A stretch of 37,631 nucleotides of DNA from Anaerobacterium chartisolvens. Its GTDB lineage: Bacteria; Bacillota; Clostridia; Acetivibrionales; DSM-27016. The stretch lies in the NCBI RefSeq assembly GCF_003337415.1, contig NZ_QPJT01000037.1, positions 1 through 37,631 on the forward strand, in the 5' to 3' direction. This document shows, piece after piece, positions 16,228-24,351 of the stretch; within the stretch, counting starts at the first letter, position 1; each line of letters starts with the position of its first letter. The notes under the pieces are model-generated. The model was not told the origin of the DNA, ran no database searches, and worked only from the letters and a program-made list of their open reading frames with translations. The position numbers and the translations under genes are program-made.

Positions 16228-17307
16228 ATGGGAGATATTACAGTAAAGAGGCTGGAGGGCCTCCGGCATAAGCTTAAGCAAAAGGGAATTGATGCCGCGT
16301 TGGTGGCTAAAAAGGAAAATGTTACATACATGTCGGGGTTTAACGGGGGGGATTCTTATCTTATTATTACAATGGAGGAAGCCTTCCTCATAACAGATTC
16401 AAGATATGTCCAGCAGGCTGCCGTGCAAGCGCCCATGTATAAGGTAACAAGGTATCAGGGAAGCGTGGCCGACGCGCTGGGAGATATGGTTAAAAAGGCG
16501 GGAGCAGCAAGTGTGGGCTTTGAGGAGGGGTATTTGACCTATCAGGCATATAATGAGTTCAAAGCCAGACTTGGGGCGGAGAAATTCCTGCCCATGGGTG
16601 GGGCGATTGAGGAGCTCAGGCTTGTAAAGGACAGAGAGGAAATAGAAATTATAAAAAGGGCTGTCAAAATCGCCGATGATGCGTTTTCTCATATTCTTGG
16701 CCTTATAAAGCCCGGTACGGCGGAAATTGAAATTGCCGCAGAGCTGGAATTCCATATGAAAAAGAATGGGGCAAAGGGGCCGTCATTTGAAACGATTGTT
16801 GCCTCGGGGCAAAGGGGATCGATGCCTCATGGGGTGGCGTCGGATAAAAAAGTCCAAATGGGTGAGGCAATAACGATGGATTACGGGGCAATATATATGG
16901 ATTACTGCTCCGATATGACGAGAACGGTTTTTTTGGGCACGCCCGACGACGAGCTGCGTAAAATTTATGAAGTGGTACTAAAGGCTCAGTCTCAAGCGTT
17001 AAACGGAGCAAGAGAAGGACTTACCGGCAAGGAGGTAGACAGCATTGCAAGGGATATAATAAAGGATGCGGGGTTTGACAGGTTTTTCGGGCACGGATTG
17101 GGACATGGGGTTGGGCTGGAGATACATGAGGAACCCAGGCTTTCGGTTTCGGGCGAAAGAAGGCTGGAAAACGGAATGGTTGCCACGGTGGAGCCGGGAA
17201 TATATGTGGAGGGGCTTGGGGGAGTCAGAATTGAGGATATGATAGTAATAAACGGCGGCAGTCCCTTAGTCCTTACGGAGTCTCCCAAGGAGCTGATTAT
17301 TATTTAA
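16228..17307 (+). CDS. pepP: Xaa-Pro aminopeptidase (M24B)
   Basis: A 359-residue cytoplasmic metallopeptidase that releases N-terminal residues before proline. The N-terminal creatinase-like domain covers about 1-130 and the pita-bread domain the rest. The five metal ligands are visible: D218, D229, H293, E322 and E336. HGLGHGVG and VEPGIY are family signatures. ATG 16228 follows GGAGAGGGAG, so an upstream in-frame start at 16204 is rejected. The aroQ-pepP-efp order is common in Firmicutes (yqhS-yqhT-efp in Bacillus). Confidence 0.95.
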   Translation: MGDITVKRLEGLRHKLKQKGIDAALVAKKENVTYMSGFNGGDSYLIITMEEAFLITDSRYVQQAAVQAPMYKVTRYQGSVADALGDMVKKAGAASVGFEEGYLTYQAYNEFKARLGAEKFLPMGGAIEELRLVKDREEIEIIKRAVKIADDAFSHILGLIKPGTAEIEIAAELEFHMKKNGAKGPSFETIVASGQRGSMPHGVASDKKVQMGEAITMDYGAIYMDYCSDMTRTVFLGTPDDELRKIYEVVLKAQSQALNGAREGLTGKEVDSIARDIIKDAGFDRFFGHGLGHGVGLEIHEEPRLSVSGERRLENGMVATVEPGIYVEGLGGVRIEDMIVINGGSPLVLTESPKELIII

Positions 17308-17390
17308 AAAGCCGGATATAGCATAGAAATGAAAAATATCGGGGAAAATTAAATATTCCTATAAAAATACGAAATATAAGAAAATTTTTC

Positions 17391-17419
17391 TTGAAATAAG
17401 GCAAGTTTTACTTTAATAT
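17391..17419 (+). promoter_or_regulatory. Candidate efp promoter
   Basis: TTGAAA (17391-17396), 17 bases, TAATAT (17414-17419). The spacing is right and each box matches partly. The 150-base gap between the peptidase gene and efp is room for such a promoter. Confidence 0.4.
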
Positions 17420-17457
17420 AAACTATAGCCAATAGTTTTACTGAAGGGAGAAAGTAA

Positions 17458-18015
17458 ATGATAGTAGCAGGAGATTTTAGGAATGGTGTAACGTTTGAAT
17501 TAGATGGACAGGTATTCCAGATTGCTGAGTTTCAGCATGTAAAGCCCGGCAAGGGAGCAGCATTTGTAAGAACAAGGCTTAAAAACGTTATCACCGGCGC
17601 GACGGTAGAGAGAACGTTTAATCCGTCTGATAAAATGCCCAAGGCTCACATAGAAAGAAAGGACATGCAGTATTTATATAATGACGGGGATCTGTATTAT
17701 TTTATGGATGTTGAAACCTATGAGCAAATGCCTATAAATCAGGACAAAATAGGAGACACCTTTAAGTTCGTAAAAGAAAACATGGTGGTTAAGATTCTGT
17801 CCTTTAAGGGAAATGTGTTCGGAATAGAGCCTCCTACCTTTGTTGAGCTTGAAATTACCGAGACTGAGCCGGGCTTCAAGGGAGACACCGCAACAGGCGC
17901 CACCAAGCCTGCCATTCTTGAAACGGGTGCGACAATTAAGGTTCCCTTGTTTGTAGGTCAGGGAGATGTCATAAGGGTTGACACCAGAACAGGTGAATAT
18001 ATGGAAAGAGTATAA
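17458..18015 (+). CDS. efp: Translation elongation factor P
   Basis: A 185-residue factor that relieves ribosome stalling at polyproline. The KOW-like domain and two OB domains follow in the standard layout. The loop tip [11 protein letters not shown] places the modified lysine at K32. In Bacillus this residue receives 5-aminopentanol, with YmfI doing the last reduction; a YmfI-like gene lies at 7353. GAAGGGAG precedes the start. No EpmA/EpmB or deoxyhypusine-type modifier is in the window. Confidence 0.97.
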   Translation: MIVAGDFRNGVTFELDGQVFQIAEFQHVKPGKGAAFVRTRLKNVITGATVERTFNPSDKMPKAHIERKDMQYLYNDGDLYYFMDVETYEQMPINQDKIGDTFKFVKENMVVKILSFKGNVFGIEPPTFVELEITETEPGFKGDTATGATKPAILETGATIKVPLFVGQGDVIRVDTRTGEYMERV

Positions 18016-18102
18016 TAGAGTATAATTCGGGTTATTTGATAAGAATAATATATATATTGTTCTTGTCAAACTAATTTATTTTTATCTTATGGAGGATATA
18101 TT

Positions 18103-18507
18103 ATGAGTTTTCTTAAGGAACGGGTTTCATACCTAAAAGGGCTTGCGGAGGGAATGCAGTTGGATGTTTCCACAAATGAGGGCAAGCTTTTGAAGGCTAT
18201 AATTGAAGTTATGGATGACATGGCTCTCGCTGTGGATGATATTGAAGAGGTGCAGGAGCAGCTCAGTGAGCAGGTGGAGGATATAAATGACGATCTCGCC
18301 GAGGTTGAAAAGGCTGTGTTTGATGAAGATGACGAGCACTGTTGCTGCGAGGATGAGATAGAATGTCCATACTGCAATGAGAAAATCACTCTTGATGAGA
18401 ATTTAATTGCGGATGACGGAAGCACTCTCAAATGCCCAAGCTGTGGAAAGGAAATAGAAATAGACTGGGATTGTGAGTGTGAGGACTGCTCGGAGCATGA
18501 AAAATAA
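18103..18507 (+). CDS. CD1247-type zinc-ribbon protein
   Basis: A 134-residue acidic protein. Residues 1-70 form a helical domain (MSFLKERVSYLKGLAEGM... then a coiled acidic stretch) seen in clostridial CD1247 N-terminal-domain proteins. Residues about 80-134 carry cysteine pairs CxYC and CPSC and a final CECEDC, a probable zinc ribbon. Function is unknown. It follows efp by 87 bases on the same strand and ends at a strong terminator. GGAGGATAT precedes the start. Confidence 0.8.
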   Translation: MSFLKERVSYLKGLAEGMQLDVSTNEGKLLKAIIEVMDDMALAVDDIEEVQEQLSEQVEDINDDLAEVEKAVFDEDDEHCCCEDEIECPYCNEKITLDENLIADDGSTLKCPSCGKEIEIDWDCECEDCSEHEK

Positions 18508-18517
18508 ATAAGCATAA

Positions 18518-18556
18518 AAAAATCCAATTGCCTTTAGACCGGGCAATTGGATTTTT
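18518..18556. terminator. Bidirectional terminator
   Basis: AAAAATCCAATTGCC (18518-18532) and GGCAATTGGATTTTT (18542-18556) are perfect 15-base arms with a nine-base loop. It separates the convergent genes ending at 18507 and 18560. Confidence 0.95.
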
Positions 18557-18559
18557 ATT

Positions 18560-19741
18560 TTACATGAATTCCTTCGCGAGAGCCTCAAATGCCGGAAGTG
18601 AATTTTCTATTGTTTTCAGGCTTGTGCAATAGGCGATTCTGAAATATCCGGGATAACCAAAGCCGCTCCCCGGAACCAGAAGTATATTGTGCTTTGCGGC
18701 ATGGTTTTTGAACTCTACATCATCAGGTATGGGCGATTTGGGGAACAGGTAAAATGCTCCCTGAGGCTTTTTACATGAAAAGCCTAAGCTTGTAAGGTGG
18801 TTATACAGCATATCCCGCCTCTTTTGATATTCCTCTATATCTATAGAGCTTTCAAGGGCCTCCGCCACAACCCTCTGGAAGATTCCCGGGGCGTTTACAA
18901 ATCCCAGTGTCCTGTTGCAAAAGACTATTCCGCCTATAAGAAGCTCGATATCATCTATGCAGGGATTAACGGCTATATAGCCTATTCTTGCTCCTGGCAG
19001 TGCAAGGGATTTGCTGTAGGAATTTACCGCAATTGAGTTTTTGAATATGCTCAATATGCTGGGTATGCTTGACCCGTCATATACAAGCTTTGTATAGGGC
19101 TCATCGGATACTACATAAATTGTTGTCCCGAATTCCTTTTGCTTGGCCTCTAAAACACTATTTATTTGTCTTAAAACATCTTCATTATATATTACTCCCG
19201 TGGGATTATTGGGAGAGTTTAATATTATAGCCTTTGTATTGGGGGTTATACATGCCTCCAGCTCTTCCATAACGGGCAGGAAAACGTCGGGAGCGGTTTT
19301 GCATATAACGGTCTTGCCATTGCAGTTGTCTATATAGAAACGATATTCCCCAAAAAAGGGAGAAAAGATAACAACCTCCTGTCCGGGGTCTAAAAGAGTC
19401 TTAAGAACTACGTTCAAGCCTCCGGCAGCTCCGCAGGTCATGATAATGTGCTCATGTGTGAGGCTCAAGCCGGTTTCCTCTGAAATGTGGCCTGCAATTT
19501 TAAAGCGCACATCGGCATAGCCTGCATTATTCATGTATTTGTGCAAATCAGGCTCGTCACCGCAAATAAGATTTTTCAGGGAACTTCTAACGGCTTCAGG
19601 CGGTTCAAGGTCTGGATTGCCGAGAGAGAAGTCATAAACCTTATCGTCTCCGTATATTTTTCTAAGCTTTTCTCCCTCCTCGAACATGGCTCTTATCATA
19701 GAACCATTTTTGACATTTACCGCAATTTTTTGGGAAATCAT
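18560..19741 (-). CDS. PLP-dependent aminotransferase, class I/II
   Basis: A 393-residue fold type I aminotransferase. PLP contacts visible are SPNNPTG (176-182), D213 with Y216 in SDEPY, the Schiff-base K244 in SYSKSLALPG, and R252 in ARIGY. The carboxylate-binding arginine is in YFRIAYC near the C-terminus. The family includes aspartate and aromatic aminotransferases, but substrate cannot be read from sequence. AAGGAGG lies seven bases before the ATG. rqcH is upstream on the same strand (114-base gap). Confidence 0.9.
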   Translation of the reverse strand: MISQKIAVNVKNGSMIRAMFEEGEKLRKIYGDDKVYDFSLGNPDLEPPEAVRSSLKNLICGDEPDLHKYMNNAGYADVRFKIAGHISEETGLSLTHEHIIMTCGAAGGLNVVLKTLLDPGQEVVIFSPFFGEYRFYIDNCNGKTVICKTAPDVFLPVMEELEACITPNTKAIILNSPNNPTGVIYNEDVLRQINSVLEAKQKEFGTTIYVVSDEPYTKLVYDGSSIPSILSIFKNSIAVNSYSKSLALPGARIGYIAVNPCIDDIELLIGGIVFCNRTLGFVNAPGIFQRVVAEALESSIDIEEYQKRRDMLYNHLTSLGFSCKKPQGAFYLFPKSPIPDDVEFKNHAAKHNILLVPGSGFGYPGYFRIAYCTSLKTIENSLPAFEALAKEFM

Positions 19742-19855
19742 TTTACAGCCTCCTTGTTATATGCATAGAAATTTTATAGACCTACAGATGATATTTAAAT
19801 ATATACTTCCTTTATCATTTATATGTTACATTATATTTATGTCAAAGGTCAATAT

Positions 19856-21622
19856 TTATTCAACCTTAAGCCTTTGTGCAAGCTGCTCGTCAGGGGTTGC
19901 GACAACGGTTTTAAAGTTATCGTATATCACCATTCCAGGCTTTGCGCCGCTGGGCTTTTTTACATTTTTTACAGAGGTATAGTCCACTGGTACGCTTGAA
20001 GAATTTTTTGCCCTGCTGTGATATGAGGCAAGCACAGCAGCCTCTAAAAGCGTTTTATCTGGAATATCTCTTCCAAGCCTTCTTATTATAACATGCGATC
20101 CCGGGATATTTCTGGTGTGAAGCCATATGTCATTTGAAGCCGCAAGCTTAAGCGTCAGCAAGTCGTTCTGCTTATTATTCTTTCCTACAAGAATATCTAT
20201 TCCATCACTGGACTTGAAGCGAAAGGGCTTTGAGTCTGGCAGCGGCCTTTTTGCCTTTTTATTTTTCTTTTTCTTGGAGGAGCAGTAGCCTTGCTCTATC
20301 AGCTCATCTCTTACTTCGTCTATTTCCTTTAAGGACTTGCAGTTCTCAAGAAGGGTCAACACGCTTTCTAAGTACTCCAATTCGCTTTGGGCCTCCTCAA
20401 GCTGCCTGCTGACATACATGAAGGTATTTTTAGCCTTTGAATACTGCTTGAAGTACCTCTGAGCGTTCTGCTGAGGTGTCAGGGTTTCGTCCATAGCAAT
20501 ATCAAGGTATTCTTCGCTTTCACTGTAATAGTTTTGAAGGGAAACGCTCTTTGCATTTTTGGGAATGCAGTATATATTTGCTGTAATAAGCTCTCCATAG
20601 AGCTGGAGCTTTTCCCTGTTCGAAACATCTCTAAGCTTTTGCTCATGCATGGCAAGCTTTTTATTGCAGCGGTCGAGGTTGTTGTTCAAAACCTTATAAA
20701 CATCCGATTTTTTTTGCTTCAGCCTTTCGGCATTGTCTCTGGTGGAATAATACGTATCCAGAACCTCACTGATTGAAGGAAAGTACCTGATATTTTCCCA
20801 CTGGCACAGCCTTATGCAGTGAAAATCAACAGGCTTGTCATCAGCGCTTTCCCCGGGAATGAGGCAGGGAAAGAACTCATTTTTCCTTATTCCGCAAATG
20901 ACATCGGACAGTGTTTTCTCAAGTGAGGCGGCCGTCTCAGGGGTTATTTCCGATACCGGAGTTTTTTCGTCTATGCCTGAGCGGAGGCATACCTCAGAGC
21001 ATAAAAGCGGACTGAAGCCTTTAACGGTGCTTAAAATATACTTGCCAAGGCCTTGCTTTTCATCGCGTCCCCGCACGCTGAAAAACCCTTCCGTTTCAAG
21101 AGCCTCGGGACTGGTTTTGTCCTGCGGAGGAGGTAAGGAATACGGTCTTGCGGGCATAATTTCACGTACGCGGCTTATATCACTGTCCACATGCTTTATT
21201 GCGTCTAAAATTTTATCCTCGCTGTTTGTCAATATTATATTACTGTGGCGGCCCATTATTTCTATAATAAGGTTCTTTACCGACAGGTCTCCAAGCTCAT
21301 TGGTGGATTCAATTTTAAGTGTAATTATTCTTTCAAAATCCGCAAACTCAACAGACAATATTTTACCACCGGACAAATGCTTTCTTAAAAGCATACAGAA
21401 TACAGGGGGGACTGCCGGGTTTTCTTTTAGAATACCTGTAAGGTGTATTCTTGGATAGTTTGGGTTTGCACTCAGCAAAAGCTTTTGATTACAGCCCTTT
21501 GCCCTGATGCCTATAATAATTTCATCCGTTTCCGGCTGAAATATTTTTTCTACGCGGCCGCCTGCGATAGCATCAGACAGCTCGCCGGCCACACATTTGG
21601 TTACTACTCCGTCAAAAGGCAA
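19856..21622 (-). CDS. rqcH: Ribosome quality control protein RqcH (NFACT family)
   Basis: A 588-residue homologue of RqcH/Rqc2 (formerly FbpA/YloA). It binds 50S subunits blocked by peptidyl-tRNA and drives alanine-tail addition for degradation. NFACT-N covers about 1-180, then HhH-like and long coiled-coil regions (about 290-430), a basic KKKKNKKAKR stretch near 450, and the NFACT-R domain to the end (DILVGKNNKQND, DIWLHTRNIPGSHVII). The motif at the D97-R98 position of Bacillus RqcH reads E97-R98 here. The start is TTG, with GGAAAGGGTG about six bases upstream. Confidence 0.93.
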   Translation of the reverse strand: MPFDGVVTKCVAGELSDAIAGGRVEKIFQPETDEIIIGIRAKGCNQKLLLSANPNYPRIHLTGILKENPAVPPVFCMLLRKHLSGGKILSVEFADFERIITLKIESTNELGDLSVKNLIIEIMGRHSNIILTNSEDKILDAIKHVDSDISRVREIMPARPYSLPPPQDKTSPEALETEGFFSVRGRDEKQGLGKYILSTVKGFSPLLCSEVCLRSGIDEKTPVSEITPETAASLEKTLSDVICGIRKNEFFPCLIPGESADDKPVDFHCIRLCQWENIRYFPSISEVLDTYYSTRDNAERLKQKKSDVYKVLNNNLDRCNKKLAMHEQKLRDVSNREKLQLYGELITANIYCIPKNAKSVSLQNYYSESEEYLDIAMDETLTPQQNAQRYFKQYSKAKNTFMYVSRQLEEAQSELEYLESVLTLLENCKSLKEIDEVRDELIEQGYCSSKKKKNKKAKRPLPDSKPFRFKSSDGIDILVGKNNKQNDLLTLKLAASNDIWLHTRNIPGSHVIIRRLGRDIPDKTLLEAAVLASYHSRAKNSSSVPVDYTSVKNVKKPSGAKPGMVIYDNFKTVVATPDEQLAQRLKVE

Positions 21623-21664
21623 TTTCTACACCCTTTCCTTTATTTATACTTTGCAATATATATA

Positions 21665-21715
21665 GATAACGAACTGTAAAACTAAACATTTCCTTTTATC
21701 TAAAGGTTCGTTATC
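21665..21715. promoter_or_regulatory. Inverted repeat with long loop (first of two)
   Basis: GATAACGAAC (21665-21674) and GTTCGTTATC (21706-21715) are perfect arms with a 31-base loop, between the divergent rqcH and ylxP genes. Confidence 0.55.
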
Positions 21716-21726
21716 TCATATACTCT

Positions 21727-21768
21727 ACGCACTCTTAACGAAATTTTATATTGAGTTTTAGAGTGCGT
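21727..21768. promoter_or_regulatory. Inverted repeat with long loop (second of two)
   Basis: ACGCACTCT (21727-21735) and AGAGTGCGT (21760-21768) are perfect arms with a 24-base loop. It lies 11 bases after the first repeat. Neither has a T run, so these look like operators or element remnants rather than terminators. Confidence 0.55.
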
Positions 21769-21885
21769 TGACTATAGTATAGCACCGCAGGAGCAATATA
21801 TCAAAAGCAAATCTTTATTTTTTGCCATTCACAACAGGGTGCGGGAATGATAAAATATATAGTAGCTTTATTAGAGAGGTGCTTT

Positions 21886-22185
21886 ATGGTTATCGGGGTA
21901 TGCAGGATTGTTTTATCTATAGACGAGGCTTTTTCCTTAAAAGAGAAGAGGCATATTGTAAAAAGCATAGTGGAAAGGCTTAAATCGAGGTTCAATGCCT
22001 CTGTGGCCGAGGTTGATCTCAATGACAAGTGGAAGAATGCCGTGATAGGCTTTGCCTGTGTTTCAAACCAGACGGCACATGCCGACAGCATGATGGCCAA
22101 CATTGTAAATTTTGTTGAAAATGATTCCAGAGCGGTTTTAGTAGACTACAGCACTGAAATTATCCATGCCGATCTGGAGGAGTAG
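21886..22185 (+). CDS. ylxP: DUF503 / YlxP family protein
   Basis: A 99-residue ferredoxin-like small protein (MVIGVCRIVLSIDEAFSLKEKRHIVKSI) typical of DUF503, encoded in many Firmicutes near rbfA and infB. A role linked to ribosome assembly is guessed from that context in other genomes. Here it stands alone before a tRNA gene. ATG 21886 follows GAGAGGTG; the in-frame ATG at 21847 has no site. Confidence 0.88.
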   Translation: MVIGVCRIVLSIDEAFSLKEKRHIVKSIVERLKSRFNASVAEVDLNDKWKNAVIGFACVSNQTAHADSMMANIVNFVENDSRAVLVDYSTEIIHADLEE

Positions 22186-22221
22186 ACTTTAAATTATATT
22201 ATAAAAATGTTGCTATTTTAG

Positions 22222-22251
22222 TTGACTAACCCATGGATGTTGTATTAGAAT
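22222..22251 (+). promoter_or_regulatory. Promoter of the tRNA-Ala gene
   Basis: TTGACT (22222-22227), 18 bases, TAGAAT (22246-22251). Each box matches five of six. Transcription would begin about 42 bases before the tRNA. Confidence 0.6.
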
Positions 22252-22299
22252 AAATATGCGGTTTATGTATCGCGTGTCTGCCGTATTAATAAAAAATAT

Positions 22300-22375
22300 G
22301 GGGGTGTAGCTCACCTGGGAGAGCGCTTGACTGGCAGTCAAGAGGTAAAGGGTTCGATCCCCTTCATCTCCACCA
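22300..22375 (+). tRNA. tRNA-Ala (anticodon GGC)
   Basis: A complete cloverleaf of 76 bases with encoded CCA: acceptor GGGGGTG/CATCTCC including the G3-U70 pair that marks alanine tRNAs, D stem GCTC/GAGC, anticodon arm CTTGA-CTGGCAG-TCAAG, T arm AAGGG-TTCGATC-CCCTT. It is the left edge of the accessory island. A second, truncated copy lies at 23075. Confidence 0.97.
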
Positions 22376-22468
22376 AAATTTTAGGTAGTAAAAGATTCCA
22401 TGCGGTTAAATCCGCATGTCAATAACCCCGTCCCTTCGTCACCCTGCAAAGCGGAGGGATCTAAAATC

Positions 22469-22506
22469 TTGATATCCATTGCGCAGCGTGATACAATATG
22501 TATCAC
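22469..22506 (+). promoter_or_regulatory. Promoter and palindromic operator of the first toxin-antitoxin pair
   Basis: TTGATA (22469-22474), 17 bases, TACAAT (22492-22497). The -10 box lies inside a perfect palindrome GTGATACA-ATA-TGTATCAC (22488-22506), which ends just before the ribosome site AAGGGAGG. This is the layout expected for autorepression by a Phd/YefM-type antitoxin. Confidence 0.75.
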
Positions 22507-22522
22507 AAGGGAGGCATTTAAT

Positions 22523-22804
22523 ATGATGAATACTCATGTTAGACCTGTGCGCGATTTAAGAAATAACTATCCTGAATTAGCTGATATAATTAAGCATCAT
22601 GACCATGTAATTATTACAAATAACGGAAAAAGTGAGTCTGTACTTATCAGCTTTGAAGAGTTCAAAAAATACGAAGAATTTCTGCACTACCGTTACATTG
22701 AAGAAAAATTAGCCGAAGCAGAGGCACAGGCAAAAGACCCAAACACGAAATGGCTTAAGCATGAAGAAGTCTGGAAGAAATTACGTGAAAAATATGAGCT
22801 ATGA
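22523..22804 (+). CDS. Phd/YefM family antitoxin
   Basis: A 93-residue antitoxin. The N-terminal DNA-binding part reads VRPVRDLRNNYPELADII and IITNNGKSESVLISFEEF, the Phd/YefM pattern. The C-terminal half (from about residue 55) is a charged helix that would wrap the toxin. It should neutralise the following RelE-type toxin and repress the operon at the palindrome upstream. ATG 22523 follows AAGGGAGG; the longer frame back to 22400 would run through the promoter and is rejected. Its stop overlaps the toxin start by 11 bases. Confidence 0.9.
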   Translation: MMNTHVRPVRDLRNNYPELADIIKHHDHVIITNNGKSESVLISFEEFKKYEEFLHYRYIEEKLAEAEAQAKDPNTKWLKHEEVWKKLREKYEL

Positions 22805-23074
22805 AATCGAATATTTGCCAGTGGCAGTGCAAGACTTGGAATACATAGCTGATTATTTGTCGCAATTTTATCCAAGCACATTAAAGAAATTTATGAACAT
22901 GCTTGAAAATCATTTATCAAGCCTGCGAGATATGCCTTATATCGGTACTGAATATGGGAATCACTGTAAATTAGTAGTTTCGGACTATCTTGTATTTTAT
23001 AAAGTTCTCGAAGAGCAAAACCTTATAAAAATATACAGAGTATTGCATGGAGCACGAGATAGTGAAATCAAAAA

Positions 23075-23084
<10 letters not shown>
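22794..23084 (+). CDS. RelE/ParE superfamily toxin
   Basis: A 96-residue toxin of the RelE/ParE fold (YEIEYLPVAVQDLEYIADYLSQFYP, LVVSDYLVFYKV, IYRVLHGARDSEIKKMV). RelE members cut mRNA in the ribosome and ParE members poison gyrase; the sequence does not decide which. The start inside the antitoxin gene implies coupled translation. The last codons and stop (ATG GTG TAG) are contributed by the truncated tRNA copy at 23075, so the 3' end of this gene was made by the same junction. A 46-base decayed copy of its codons lies at 37288. Confidence 0.88.
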
Positions 23085-23147
<63 letters not shown>

Positions 23148-23164
23148 CTACATTTTTTGTCGAA

Positions 23165-23205
23165 AGAAGTCGATCGCTGATGCGGTTGGCTTCTTTTATT
23201 TTTTT
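23165..23205 (+). terminator. Intrinsic terminator after the first toxin module
   Basis: AGAAGTCGATCGC (23165-23177) pairs over 13 positions, with three G-U pairs, with GCGGTTGGCTTCT (23182-23194) around loop TGAT. A T-rich run to 23205 follows. Confidence 0.85.
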
Positions 23206-23254
23206 GTGGTAATATTTACTAATTTGTTCAATGAACAGCATTACCTCCTACAAA

Positions 23255-23299
23255 ATATAGTGCATATTACTTGAAATGCACTATATATTATAGTATAAT
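23255..23299 (+). promoter_or_regulatory. Promoter and operator of the second toxin-antitoxin pair
   Basis: TTGAAA (23271-23276), 17 bases, TATAAT (23294-23299). Inverted arms ATATAGTGCAT (23255-23265) and ATGCACTATAT (23276-23286) flank the -35 box, so a bound repressor would cover it. This fits autoregulation by the RelB-type antitoxin. Confidence 0.75.
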
Positions 23300-23330
23300 T
23301 AATTTACAGTTTAAGATGGAGGTGTTTTTT

Positions 23331-23585
23331 GTGGCTAAAACAATTAATGTAACAATACGTCTTGACCGGGAAGTAAAAGAAAATGCTGAAAAGTTGTTTA
23401 ACGATTTTGGTATGAATCTTTCCACAGCATTCAATATATTTGCACGCCAAGCTCTGCGTCAGGGTAAAATTCCATTTGAAATTTACGACCCTTTTTACAG
23501 TGAAAAAAATCAAGCAAGGCTTGAACGTTCCATTAAGCACGCTGAGGCAGGTCAGATAACAGTACACGAACTGATAGAGGATTGA
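23331..23585 (+). CDS. RelB/DinJ family antitoxin
   Basis: An 84-residue antitoxin starting at GTG with GGAGGTG upstream. The ribbon-helix-helix part VAKTINVTIRLDREVKENAEKLF...GMNLSTAFNIFARQALRQGKIPFEI is typical of RelB/DinJ. The C-terminal tail (about 55-84) would mask the toxin. Its partner downstream is a YoeB-type toxin rather than the RelE/YafQ toxin of classical pairs. The in-frame ATG at 23271 lies in the promoter and is rejected. Confidence 0.92.
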   Translation: MAKTINVTIRLDREVKENAEKLFNDFGMNLSTAFNIFARQALRQGKIPFEIYDPFYSEKNQARLERSIKHAEAGQITVHELIED

Positions 23586-23587
23586 TT

Positions 23588-23848
23588 ATGCAAAAGGCAT
23601 GGACGGATGAAGCTTGGGAAGATTATATTTACTGGCAGACGCAGGATAAAAAAACTTTGAAGCGTATCAACGAAATTTTGAAGGATATTAGCCGTGATCC
23701 TTTTTTTGGTATAGGAAAGCCGGAGCCGCTGAAACACAAACGACAAGGGTATTGGAGCAGACGTATTGATGAAGCGAACAGAATCGTATATAAGGTCGAG
23801 TGTGACCAGATAGTAATTGTTCAATGCAGAGCTCATTATGATGACTAA
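23588..23848 (+). CDS. yoeB: Txe/YoeB family toxin (ribosome-dependent mRNA interferase)
   Basis: An 86-residue toxin that should cut mRNA at the ribosomal A site. The catalytic residues known in E. coli YoeB are all at the same positions: E46, R65, H83 and Y84 (EPLKHKRQGYWSRRI, ANRIVY, CRAHYDD). It starts two bases after the antitoxin stop, with GAGG upstream, so the pair forms one operon. All active-site residues being intact suggests the toxin is functional and held by the antitoxin. Confidence 0.93.
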   Translation: MQKAWTDEAWEDYIYWQTQDKKTLKRINEILKDISRDPFFGIGKPEPLKHKRQGYWSRRIDEANRIVYKVECDQIVIVQCRAHYDD

Positions 23849-23863
23849 AGGGGAGCATTTCAA

Positions 23864-24019
23864 ATGAAAAACAATATTGTCATTGAAATACCGTCTACCA
23901 AAAAAGAGGTTTTACGTGTTCCTGCTTACTGCAGGGTAAGCACAGCTTCGATATTATACAGCATATCAGCAATCATGAGGGATGGGTACTTGCATATATA
24001 TCCTCTGAGCATAATATAA
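23864..24019 (+). pseudogene. Serine recombinase fragment (N-terminal, frameshifted)
   Basis: Opens with a start codon after GGGGAG and reads 51 codons. VLRVPAYCRVST is the catalytic N-terminus of large serine recombinases (the S of RVST is the attacking residue). After this the match shifts frame: another frame reads FDIIQHISNHEGWVLAYI, a segment that normally follows some 20 residues later. So an internal deletion with frame loss has killed the gene. It is probably a relic of the element that built the island. Confidence 0.75.
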
Positions 24020-24215
24020 GAGATTTTGCATCGATAAATGAATTGACAGTTTTATCAAATATCGAAACATATAATGCCGAGTTGATAAAGGAAGGAAAAG
24101 TAAAGGAGAAAGGTTTAGAATATTATTGGAAATAGCTCATTATCAGATTTCCATATTGGATGAAGCGGATAAAATGAAGTTGATTAATAAGGGGGGAGAT
24201 TATCGTGATGACTGA
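24007..24215 (+). pseudogene. Frameshifted KilA-N/RhuM-like phage protein fragment
   Basis: One frame reads RDFASINELTVLSNIETYNAELIKEGK. After a frame change near 24105 another reads LLEIAHYQISILDEADKMKLI to a stop at 24215. Together they resemble the C-terminal region of phage-type KilA-N or RhuM-like proteins that I recall; the family name is uncertain. It joins the recombinase fragment directly, so the two relics were fused by deletion. Confidence 0.5.
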
Positions 24216-24312
24216 AGAAAAGAAAGCACAGAAGCTTGTCTATTTGCGTTCTCAAAAAGAGAATCCAACTGGTAATTACAGAAAATATTTGGTTAATATA
24301 TACAATTTATGA
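24208..24312 (+). CDS. Short reading frame of unknown meaning
   Basis: A frame of 34 codons (MTEEKKAQKLVYLRSQKEN...) with GGGGGGAG about nine bases upstream. It overlaps the end of the preceding relic and ends 39 bases before the DUF262 gene. It may be the head of another broken gene. No family is recognised. Confidence 0.25.
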   Translation: MTEEKKAQKLVYLRSQKENPTGNYRKYLVNIYNL

Positions 24313-24351
24313 GTTCGAAGGAATAGAGCATTTTCAAAGGAGAATTTACTC

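Noticed and set aside
15727-16281. 184-codon minus-strand frame across aroQ
   Set aside because: It lies opposite aroQ and the ends of two other genes, with no family resemblance.
20835-21458. 207-codon plus-strand open frame opposite rqcH
   Set aside because: It is antisense to a clear NFACT coding region and its product is a low-complexity serine-rich shadow with no ribosome site.
22400-22522. Longer N-terminus for the Phd/YefM antitoxin
   Set aside because: It would place the promoter and palindromic operator inside the gene; ATG 22523 has a strong ribosome site.
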